Shown: positions 44,803-52,769 of the stretch, piece by piece
Layout of the letters: each line of letters starts with the position of its first letter
Numbering within the stretch: the stretch's first letter is position 1
Source: Rhodanobacteraceae bacterium
GTDB taxonomy: Bacteria > Pseudomonadota > Gammaproteobacteria > Xanthomonadales > Rhodanobacteraceae
Assembly (NCBI GenBank): GCA_021325475.1
Contig: JAJPHA010000026.1
Span: 1-64,000 of the forward strand
Direction: 5' to 3'
Length of the DNA: 64,000 bases
Notes under the pieces: generated by a model
Seen by the model: the letters and a program-made list of their open reading frames with translations, nothing else
Told to the model about the DNA's origin: nothing
The model's database searches: none
Made by a program: the position numbers and the translations under genes

Positions 44803-46746
44803 TCACTCCGCCGCGGTTTCCCGCAGGGCGCGCAGCACCAGGCGGCGCAGCAGGCGTTCGCGGAAGTTGCGCGGGCGGTCGAGGTCGAGCCGGCGCAGCG
44901 CCGCCGCCTCGGCCGTCGCGGACACCGTGCCCGACCAAGCACCGAACGCGAACGCGGCCAGGCGCAGTTTGTGCGCGCTCAGCGCCTTCAGGCGTTGCAG
45001 GGCCGGCAGCAAGGCGAGCTCCTCCGCGTTGAAATCGCTGCCGAACGGAAATCTCGGCAACTGCGCGCGCCACGGCGCGAGCGTCTGCGCCAGATGTTCC
45101 GGCGTGTTGCGGCGCCAGGGTTCCGGAATGACGAAGTCCGGGCGCAGCTTGCCGGCCGCCTTGGCCTGCGCGGCCAGTGCATCCTGGAAGCGCGCGTCGG
45201 CGATCGCGAGCATGGCGACGATGCAGTCCTCGTCGGACTTGCCGCGCAGATCGGCCACGCCGTATTCGGTGACATAGATGTCGCGCAGATGTCGCGGAAT
45301 CGTGGTGTGGCCGTAGTTCCAGACGATGTTCGAGCGCACCCGGCCGCCGCTCTCGCGGGTGCTGCGCAGGAGCAGGATCGAGCGGCCGCGATCGAGCGCA
45401 TGCGCCATCGCCACGAAGTTGTACTGGCCGCCGACGCCGCTCACCACCTGACCGTCCTCGAGCGCGTCGGACACCGCCGCGCCGAGCAGTGTGGCCATCA
45501 TGCAGGTGTTGAAGAAGCGCGCCTGGCGGCGTTGCAGGGCGTCGAGCAGTTCGCGTCCGCCGTAGAGCTGGTTGATGTCGGACACGCGCGTCATCGACAG
45601 GCCGTTGAAGGCGTCGCCCTCGAGGCCGCGCAGCCAGGCGTAGAACTCCCGGGAACCGAGATAGAACGCGCCGCGCAGATAGCGGCCATCGTGCCGGTCG
45701 CGGAGATCCACCGGCTGCCCTTCGGCGAGCGCCAGTTCGATCATGAGATCGTCGTAGACCCGCCGCGACAAAATGCCGGCGCGGGCCAGGTGCATGAAAC
45801 CGTCCATCACCATCTCGCTCGCGCCGTAGAGACCCTGCGCGAATGGTGCGAGGCCGCCGTCGCGCTCGATCAGCGCGGCGTCGCCGCCGCCGAGCGCCGC
45901 CAGCGCCGCACGGTACGCGGCATTCTCGCGCTGGCGCAGCAGCAGGCCGTGGACGAGCGCATCCGACAGCGCGCCGATGCCGATCTGCAGGGTGCCACCG
46001 TCGCGCACCAGCGTGCTCGCGTGCAGGCCGAGCGCGTGCTCGGGCAGCGTCACCGGCTCGCGCACCAACGCGAACAGCTCGTGGCGACAGGCCGGATCCT
46101 CGAGGATCACGTCGAACAGTTCCGCTTCCACCTCGGCCTCGTGACCGATGAACGGCAGATCGGGATGGACCACGCCGACCAAGAGCGGCCGCGGCGCACC
46201 GGCCGCGCCGAGACGGTCGAGCAGATCGAAGGTGACGTCCGGGTTGCAGGCGAGACTGTAGCGCCGGCGGCCGTCCCGATCCTCGCGCACGGCGACGAGT
46301 TGGGTCAGAACGTTGATTCCGGCGTGCACCAGATCGCGCGCGACGTGGGTGTAGTTGAGGCTGATGTAATCGCGCTGTGACTGCGGCACGTGCAGCATGC
46401 TGCCGGACAGGAGATAGAACTCGTGCACACGCACGTTCGCCGGCAGCGCATTGGCGTGCTGGGCGACGACATAGGCGAGATCCGGATAGTCGGCGCCGAA
46501 ATGGCGCGCCAGAAACGGTTCGAGGAAGCGTCGCTCGAGATCGTTGTGCGGACGCGGCCGCGCCAGCGACAGCGCGGTGTACAGCGTCAGGCGCAACGAA
46601 GGGTCCGCGGCGACGCGCCGATAGATCGCGTTCAACAGCACGTTCGGTTTGCCGAGGCCGAGCGGCGCGGCCACGCGCAGGTGCGCGCCGGCGTGCGCGA
46701 AGATGCGCGCGCAGCACGTCGCCACGTCGTTCACGAACTCGGTCAT
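44803..46746 (-). CDS. Acetyl-CoA hydrolase/transferase family protein (long form)
   Basis: GVGGQYNFVAMAHAL, TEYGVADLRGKSD. Confidence 0.85.
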   Translation of the reverse strand: MTEFVNDVATCCARIFAHAGAHLRVAAPLGLGKPNVLLNAIYRRVAADPSLRLTLYTALSLARPRPHNDLERRFLEPFLARHFGADYPDLAYVVAQHANALPANVRVHEFYLLSGSMLHVPQSQRDYISLNYTHVARDLVHAGINVLTQLVAVREDRDGRRRYSLACNPDVTFDLLDRLGAAGAPRPLLVGVVHPDLPFIGHEAEVEAELFDVILEDPACRHELFALVREPVTLPEHALGLHASTLVRDGGTLQIGIGALSDALVHGLLLRQRENAAYRAALAALGGGDAALIERDGGLAPFAQGLYGASEMVMDGFMHLARAGILSRRVYDDLMIELALAEGQPVDLRDRHDGRYLRGAFYLGSREFYAWLRGLEGDAFNGLSMTRVSDINQLYGGRELLDALQRRQARFFNTCMMATLLGAAVSDALEDGQVVSGVGGQYNFVAMAHALDRGRSILLLRSTRESGGRVRSNIVWNYGHTTIPRHLRDIYVTEYGVADLRGKSDEDCIVAMLAIADARFQDALAAQAKAAGKLRPDFVIPEPWRRNTPEHLAQTLAPWRAQLPRFPFGSDFNAEELALLPALQRLKALSAHKLRLAAFAFGAWSGTVSATAEAAALRRLDLDRPRNFRERLLRRLVLRALRETAAE

Positions 46747-46867
46747 CGCTGCCTCCGCACGCGCGCATCATCGCAGATCGCGCGGCCGCATGCCCGTGTT
46801 CGGACCGCGCGAAAACCCGCGCACCGCGACGCGCGCTTCGGTATCATCGCGCCGGGGAGGTCGGCGC

Positions 46868-49279
46868 ATGAACGAGCGCTTCAAGATCGCGATCATCGGC
46901 TCCGGGCCGGGCGGATTGTCCGCGGCGGCGCGCGCGGCCGAGCGCGGCGTGCCGCACGTGCTGCTCGAGGCCGAGGACCATCTGTCCAACACGATCTACC
47001 GCTACCAGAAGGGCAAGTTCGTGATGGACGAACCGGGCATTCTGCCGCTGCGCGCGCCGGTGCCGTTCAAGGCCGGCTCGCGCGAGGAGATCCTCACGGC
47101 CTGGGACGAGGCGGCGGCACGGCTGAAGATCAACGTGCGCCTGAAGCACGAGGTCGCTTCGATCAAGCCTCTCGCCGGCGGCGGCTTCGAGATCAAGTGC
47201 AGCAACGGCCAGACCCTCGCCGCCGAATTCGTCGTGCTCGGCATCGGCCTGCAGGGCAACATCCGCAAGCTCGGCTGCCCGGGCGAGGACCTGCCGTTCG
47301 TGCAATACCAGCTCGACGACCCGGACGAATACGAAGGCGAAGTGATCGCCGTGGTCGGCGCCGGCGATGCGGCGATCGAGAACGCGGTGGCGCTGGCCAA
47401 GCAGAACAACGTCATCATCATCAATCGCAAGGACGAATTCGCGCGCGCCAAGAAGGCCAACGAGGCGGCGATCCTGAAGGCGATCGAGGACGGCACCATC
47501 GAGTGCTACTACAACTCCGCGCCGGAGCGCGTCGATGCGCTGAGCGTCGGCCGCAAGAAGGGCCGGATGATCCTCAACACCGCCAACGGCAAGGCGCAGA
47601 TCCTGCTCGATCGCGTGATCGCGCGCCTCGGCGCCACCGCGCCGCGCGGCTTCGTCGAAGCCTGCGGCGTGGTGTTCCCGAGCAAGGACCCGGCGGCGGT
47701 GCCGGCGATCAGCTCGCAGTACGAATCCAACGTCAAGGGGCTGTACATCGTCGGCGCGCTCGGCGGCTACCCGCTGATCAAGCAGGCGATGAACCAGGGC
47801 TACGAGGTCGTCGAATACATCCTCGGCCACAAGGTGGAGCCGGCGGACGAGCCGCTGCTCAAGGCGAAATTCGCGGCGATGCCGGGCTTCCGCAACGTCG
47901 AGGAGGCACTCGCCCGGGTGCAGAAGAACGTGCGCCTGCTCGCGCACATCACGCCGTTGCAGTTGCGCGAGTTCATGCTCGACTCGGACATCCGCACGCC
48001 GAAACCCGGCGAGACGATCTTCAGGCGCAACGATTACACCAACACGTTCTTTTCCATCGTCGAGGGCGAGGTGCACATCCTCATCGACGAGCAGCGCAAC
48101 CAGCGCGTCACGCTCAAGCGCGGCGAGTTCTTCGGCGAGATGAGCCTGATCTCCGGCCGGCGCCGCTCGGCCACCGTGCTCGCCGGCGCGAACTGCGTGC
48201 TGATCGAGACGCCGCGGCGTTCGATGAATCGCCTGATCAACTCGGTCGAGGCGGTCAAGCGCGAGATCGATCAGGTGTTCATCCTGCGCGCGGTGCAGTC
48301 GCGCTTCGCCGCCGAGGTGCCGGTGGAGCAGCTCGCCGAGGTGGTGGCCAACGCGCGCCTGGAGCGTTTCAAGGCCGGCGACGTGCTGTTCCACGAGGGC
48401 GAGATCGCCGATTGCCTGCATCTGGTGCGCTCCGGCTCGCTCACGATCTCGCGCAACATCGGCGGCAAGGACGTGGTGCTCTCCTACGTGCCGGCGGGCA
48501 ACTACGTCGGCGAGATGGCGCTGATGGGCGAGTCGCGCCGCTCGGCGACCGCGCGCGCCGCGATCGCGACCGAGACCGTGCGCCTCGATGGCGAGAGCTT
48601 CAAGAAGCTGGTCAACCGCGTACCGGTGCTGCGGCTCAAGCTGCAATCCGAATACCGCCAGCGCGCCGCCGCGAACCTGGCGATGCAGGCCGCGCCGGAA
48701 GGCGGCGACATCATCTCGTTCCTGATTTCCCAGGGCGCCGGCGAGGCCACCGACATCCTGCTGATCGACGAGTCGTTGTGCGTGCGTTGCGACAATTGCG
48801 AGAAGGCCTGCGCCGAGACCCACGGCGGCACCTCGCGGCTCGATCGCGAGGCCGGACCGACCTTCGCCAGCGTGCACGTGCCGACCTCGTGCCGCCACTG
48901 CGAACACCCGCATTGCATGAAGGATTGTCCGCCCGATGCGATCCACCGCGCGCCGAACGGCGAGGTGTTCATCGCCGACAACTGCATCGGCTGCGGCAAC
49001 TGCGAACGCAACTGCCCCTATGGCGTGATCCACATGGCGGCCAAGCCGCCGAAGAAGCCGGGCCTGATCCAGTGGCTGCTGTTCGGTCGCGGTTCCGGCC
49101 CGGGCGAAGCGCCGCTCGAGCCGAAGGCGAAGCAGGCCGCGACCGGCAAGAAGGCGGTCAAGTGCGACATGTGCAAAGGTATACCCGGCGGTCCGGCGTG
49201 CGTGCGCTCCTGTCCGACCGGCGCGGCGATCCGCATCTCCCCCGAGGAGTTTCCGGCGTATGCGCAATCGAGAAGATAG
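46868..49279 (+). CDS. FAD/NAD(P) oxidoreductase - two cNMP-binding domains - poly-[4Fe-4S] ferredoxin fusion
   Basis: IAIIGSGPGGLSAAARAAERG, VIAVVGAGDAAIENAVAL, two CNB modules (FGEMSLISGRRRSATV; VGEMALMGESRRSATA), four Cys clusters CVRCDNCEKAC / CRHCEHPHCMKDCP / CIGCGNCERNCP / CDMCKGIPGGPACVRSCP. Confidence 0.93.
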   Translation: MNERFKIAIIGSGPGGLSAAARAAERGVPHVLLEAEDHLSNTIYRYQKGKFVMDEPGILPLRAPVPFKAGSREEILTAWDEAAARLKINVRLKHEVASIKPLAGGGFEIKCSNGQTLAAEFVVLGIGLQGNIRKLGCPGEDLPFVQYQLDDPDEYEGEVIAVVGAGDAAIENAVALAKQNNVIIINRKDEFARAKKANEAAILKAIEDGTIECYYNSAPERVDALSVGRKKGRMILNTANGKAQILLDRVIARLGATAPRGFVEACGVVFPSKDPAAVPAISSQYESNVKGLYIVGALGGYPLIKQAMNQGYEVVEYILGHKVEPADEPLLKAKFAAMPGFRNVEEALARVQKNVRLLAHITPLQLREFMLDSDIRTPKPGETIFRRNDYTNTFFSIVEGEVHILIDEQRNQRVTLKRGEFFGEMSLISGRRRSATVLAGANCVLIETPRRSMNRLINSVEAVKREIDQVFILRAVQSRFAAEVPVEQLAEVVANARLERFKAGDVLFHEGEIADCLHLVRSGSLTISRNIGGKDVVLSYVPAGNYVGEMALMGESRRSATARAAIATETVRLDGESFKKLVNRVPVLRLKLQSEYRQRAAANLAMQAAPEGGDIISFLISQGAGEATDILLIDESLCVRCDNCEKACAETHGGTSRLDREAGPTFASVHVPTSCRHCEHPHCMKDCPPDAIHRAPNGEVFIADNCIGCGNCERNCPYGVIHMAAKPPKKPGLIQWLLFGRGSGPGEAPLEPKAKQAATGKKAVKCDMCKGIPGGPACVRSCPTGAAIRISPEEFPAYAQSRR

Positions 49280-49473
49280 GGCTGAAGGCCGAGGGCCAAG
49301 GGCCGAGGGCCGAGGGCTGAGGGCTGAGGCTTCGACTTCGCGCCTGCGGCGCGCAGCCCGACCTTCTCTTGGCGAATGGCTCGGCCCGAACGGATGGTGT
49401 GCGTCTGTCCGCTCACCGCTCACCGCTCACCGTTCACCGTTCACCACTCAGCCCTTGGCCCTCAGCCCTTGAC
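49279..49473. repeat. Heptamer-periodic repeat with facing arms (GGGCTGA and GCTCACC types)
   Basis: Left: 7 heptamers 49279-49327; right: GCTCACC x3, GTTCACC x2, ACTCAGC, CCTTGGC, CCTCAGC, CCTTGAC (49411-49473). Confidence 0.85.
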
Positions 49474-49477
49474 CCCC

Positions 49478-50374
49478 ATGCACGACTCGATCCTCACCTA
49501 CGCGAAGTCGCGCTATCTGTGGGTTGCCCTCGCGCTCGGCGCGGGCGCGCTCGCGGCCTACCTGTGGCACGACCCCGGCGGCCCGCCGAACGGCGGCACC
49601 TGGCTCGGGTACACCCTCGGCACGATCGGCGCCGCGCTGATCGTCTGGCTGATGTGGTTCGGCGTGCGCAAGCGCAGCTACGCCGGCGGCATCGGCACGC
49701 TGCGCGGCTGGCTGTCGGCGCACGTCTATCTCGGCACCACGCTGATCCTGATCGTGCTCCTGCACGCCGGTTTCCAGCTCCACTGGAACCTGCACACGTT
49801 CACGTTCGTGCTGATGCTGGGCGTGATCTTCTCCGGCTTCTTCGGCGTGTACGCCTATCTGCGCTATCCCACGCTGATGACGCGCAATCGCGAAAGCGCG
49901 ACCCGCGACGCCATGCTCGAGGAAATCGCCGAGATCGACCAGAACGCGCTGGCGCTCGCCGACGGCATCGACCCGAAGATCCACGCCCTGGTGCTGCGCT
50001 CGATCCAGAACACCCGGCTCGGCGGCGGCGCGTGGACCCAACTGCGCGCCCGCGACGGCTCCGATCTCGCGCTCGCCTCGCTGCACGAGGCCATGGCCGC
50101 GCGCGAACAGCGCAAGGAGATGGCCACCAGCGAAATGCCGACCATGTTCGCGATGGTCGATTTCCTCGCCGGCCGCGCCACCGACAAGCAGGGCGAGGCG
50201 ATGCGCAAGTTGATCGATCTGATCTCGCGCAAGAAGGCGCTGGCCACGCGCGTGGCGCGCGACATCCAGTTCCAGGCGCTGATGGAGGTCTGGCTGTACC
50301 TGCACGTGCCGCTGTCGTTCGCGCTGCTGGCGGCGCTGATCGGCCACATCGTGTCGTCGTTCTTTTATTGGTGA
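49478..50374 (+). CDS. Multi-pass membrane protein, candidate b-type cytochrome / ferric-reductase-like
   Basis: About 5 hydrophobic helices with intramembrane His (SAHVYLGTTLILIVLLHAGFQLHWNLHTF; WLYLHVPLSFALLAALIGHIVSSFFYW). Confidence 0.7.
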   Translation: MHDSILTYAKSRYLWVALALGAGALAAYLWHDPGGPPNGGTWLGYTLGTIGAALIVWLMWFGVRKRSYAGGIGTLRGWLSAHVYLGTTLILIVLLHAGFQLHWNLHTFTFVLMLGVIFSGFFGVYAYLRYPTLMTRNRESATRDAMLEEIAEIDQNALALADGIDPKIHALVLRSIQNTRLGGGAWTQLRARDGSDLALASLHEAMAAREQRKEMATSEMPTMFAMVDFLAGRATDKQGEAMRKLIDLISRKKALATRVARDIQFQALMEVWLYLHVPLSFALLAALIGHIVSSFFYW

Positions 50375-50470
50375 GGTCGGGATGAGTCGATCGATTGCAC
50401 GCCGTCGCATGATCGTCCGGGGGTGCCCGGAACCAGGTCTCACGCGCGGCAGCGCCGCCGTTCTCGTCGA

Positions 50471-50815
50471 TGTGTCCATTCGGTTTTCCGCTCGCGTCCA
50501 GCGCGCGGGTGACTTTTCTTTGCTCGTGCAAAGAAAAGTCACCAAAAGAAAGCACGTCAGAGCGGGCTTCGCCCTCGGGTTTGACGCAAAACCAATTTTG
50601 CCGGTCCACACACATTTCCATTGATATTCGGGTTTTCCGGAGCGAGCGTCACGTGATGCAAAAGCGCCTTGCCTGTGGAGTTGTGTGCGAGCCATCCGGG
50701 GAAGGTTTGCGCATATCCAGGGGCGTGCCCGATGCCCTTTCTTTGGCCACTTTCTTTGGGCAAGCAAAGAAAGCGGCCCGCTCGCAGGACGCGCGCGGAA
50801 AAATGGAGGGACACG
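50471..50815. repeat. Pair of inverted CAAAGAAAAG hairpin repeats with shared flanks
   Basis: GGTGACTTTTCTTTG-CTCGTG-CAAAGAAAAGTCACC (50508-50543) and GGCCACTTTCTTTG-GGCAAG-CAAAGAAAGCGGCC (50745-50778), flanked by GGACGCG(A/C)GCGGAAAA...GGACAC in opposite orientations. Confidence 0.85.
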
Positions 50816-50918
50816 GCTTGGACGCAGGCGGAAACGCGAAGGGATGCACCCACGAAAACCGCTCACCGAATCATGCGCAGGGGCGCTGCGCTCAAGAACG
50901 AGAAGAGGCACGGCCGTC

Positions 50919-52694
50919 ATGCGCTGGCTGATCCGCCGCGTCCTCAAGAAGGGCAAGGGCGCCGTCTCCTACGAGGAGGACGTCCACTACGGCGACGCCC
51001 TGACCATCGGCCGCGCCGCGGATCAGGCGATCTTCCTGCCGGATCTGCGCGTCGCCCTCAACCACGCGCGCGTCACCCTGCTCGCGAACGGGCAATACAA
51101 GATCGAATCACTGATCCTCGCCGGCATTCGCGTCGATGGCCAGATCGTCTATACGACGACCGCGGCGCCCGGCGCGGTGATCGAGATCGGCAACACCCGG
51201 CTGACGCTGCTGTCCGCACCGCAGGACTTCGACGGCGGCGTGGAGATCAGCACGCTCGACAAGACCGAGCAGAAAGCCGAGAAGGAGCGGCTCGCCAAGC
51301 CGACCCGGCTCGAACAGACGCGCCTGAGCAAACGCCGTCCGGCGTGGGTGCTGTTCCTCGTCATCCTCGTGTTCGGCCTGGTGCTGCCGATGATCGGCCA
51401 TTTCGTGCCCGGTTTCGGCGAGCTGCTGCGGCATACGCCGCTGCCGAGCACGCAGAGCTGGAATCCGGGTCCGCTCGACGCCGCCCACGGCTTCTTCGGC
51501 GGCGACTGCCAGCGCTGCCATCAGCACGCATTCCTGACCGTGCGCGACGCCGCCTGCCTCGCCTGCCACGCCAACACGCCGGCGCACGCCGATCCGGCAA
51601 AGTATAATCTTCCACAATTGGGCAACGCCGAGTGCCGCTCCTGCCACCAGGACCACCAGGGCGCGCGCGGCCTGAACCGCACCGACCAGCGCCTGTGCGC
51701 CGACTGCCACGGCGACTTGAAGACGCGCACCCGGAACGCGAGCCAGTTCGAGGACGTGCGCGACTTCGGCACCGCCCATCCGGAATTCAAGCTCCTGCTG
51801 CCGGCGTGGGACGCGAACGGCCGGTTCGCGCCGCAGCGGGTGACGTTCGCGCCCGACCTCAAGGAGAACTCGGGCCTCAAGTTCAACCACGCCAAGCACC
51901 TCAAGCCGGACGGCGTCAACGCGCCGCAGGGCCATCGCGTGCTCGATTGCGGAGACTGCCATGTCCCGGATGCCGGCGGCGCCAAGATGCGTCCGGTGAA
52001 CTTCGCGACGATGTGCCACGACTGCCACACGCTCGGCTTCGACCCGCTCGCACCCGGCCGCGAGGTGCCGCACGGCAAGGTGAGCGAGGTGATCTACACC
52101 TTGAACGAGTACTACGCGCGGGTCGCGCTGGAAGGCGGCTACCAGGACGCGAAATCGCCGGTGATCGTGCAGGAACGTCGGCGCCCCGGCGCACCACCGC
52201 TGTCGCAGCAGCAACAGCAGGAGGCGCTGGCCTGGGCGCGCGAGCAGGCGCGCAGCGTGACCGAGAGCCTGTTCACCGGTCGCGCCTGCACCACCTGCCA
52301 CAAGGTTTCGCCGCCGCGCGATGCCGCCGACACCTGGCACGTCGCCCCGGTGCGCGTGGCCGGCGTGTGGTACGCCGACGCCAAGTTCACCCACGCCAAG
52401 CACACCACGATCTCGTGCGACGACTGCCACGCCGCGCGCAAGTCTGAGGTTGCGAGCGATCTGCTGATTCCCGGCATCGGCAACTGCCGCGCCTGCCATG
52501 CCGGTGCCTATGCGAAGGACCGCGTGGCGACAACCTGTATCGCCTGCCACGAGTATCACCAGTCGTCGACGCTGCGGATGGGTCGCGCACAACTCGATCC
52601 GGGCTGCCTGGCGACGCCGCTGCCGATGGTGCTCGCGCAAGCGAAGGCCGAATCCGGCTGCGCGCCGCGCACGGCGCTGACGGGCGTGCCGTAA
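50919..52694 (+). CDS. FHA-like domain - TM - periplasmic decaheme c-type cytochrome
   Basis: N-terminal GDALTIGRAADQAIFLPDLRVALNHARVTLLANGQYKIESL...; TM PAWVLFLVILVFGLVLPMIGHFV; ten CXXCH motifs. Confidence 0.88.
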   Translation: MRWLIRRVLKKGKGAVSYEEDVHYGDALTIGRAADQAIFLPDLRVALNHARVTLLANGQYKIESLILAGIRVDGQIVYTTTAAPGAVIEIGNTRLTLLSAPQDFDGGVEISTLDKTEQKAEKERLAKPTRLEQTRLSKRRPAWVLFLVILVFGLVLPMIGHFVPGFGELLRHTPLPSTQSWNPGPLDAAHGFFGGDCQRCHQHAFLTVRDAACLACHANTPAHADPAKYNLPQLGNAECRSCHQDHQGARGLNRTDQRLCADCHGDLKTRTRNASQFEDVRDFGTAHPEFKLLLPAWDANGRFAPQRVTFAPDLKENSGLKFNHAKHLKPDGVNAPQGHRVLDCGDCHVPDAGGAKMRPVNFATMCHDCHTLGFDPLAPGREVPHGKVSEVIYTLNEYYARVALEGGYQDAKSPVIVQERRRPGAPPLSQQQQQEALAWAREQARSVTESLFTGRACTTCHKVSPPRDAADTWHVAPVRVAGVWYADAKFTHAKHTTISCDDCHAARKSEVASDLLIPGIGNCRACHAGAYAKDRVATTCIACHEYHQSSTLRMGRAQLDPGCLATPLPMVLAQAKAESGCAPRTALTGVP

Positions 52695-52769
52695 AGCCGC
52701 GCGCGGCAAGTGCTATGATGGGCCAAAACAAGAAGCCGCATCGGGGCGGTCGCACTCGGGAGGGAGGCG

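Noticed and set aside
44803-46746. Acetyl-CoA hydrolase as part of the electron conduit
   Set aside because: Divergently transcribed and functionally unrelated; proximity only
49279-49473. CRISPR array
   Set aside because: 7-nt degenerate units without spacers; no cas genes in the window
49376-49477. N-terminal extension of the membrane protein ORF
   Set aside because: Translation of the heptamer repeat (LTAHRSPFTVHHSALGPQPL); ATG at 49478 fits better
50382-50931. Several short ORFs in the 545-nt spacer
   Set aside because: They overlap hairpin repeats, lack conserved motifs and are on both strands
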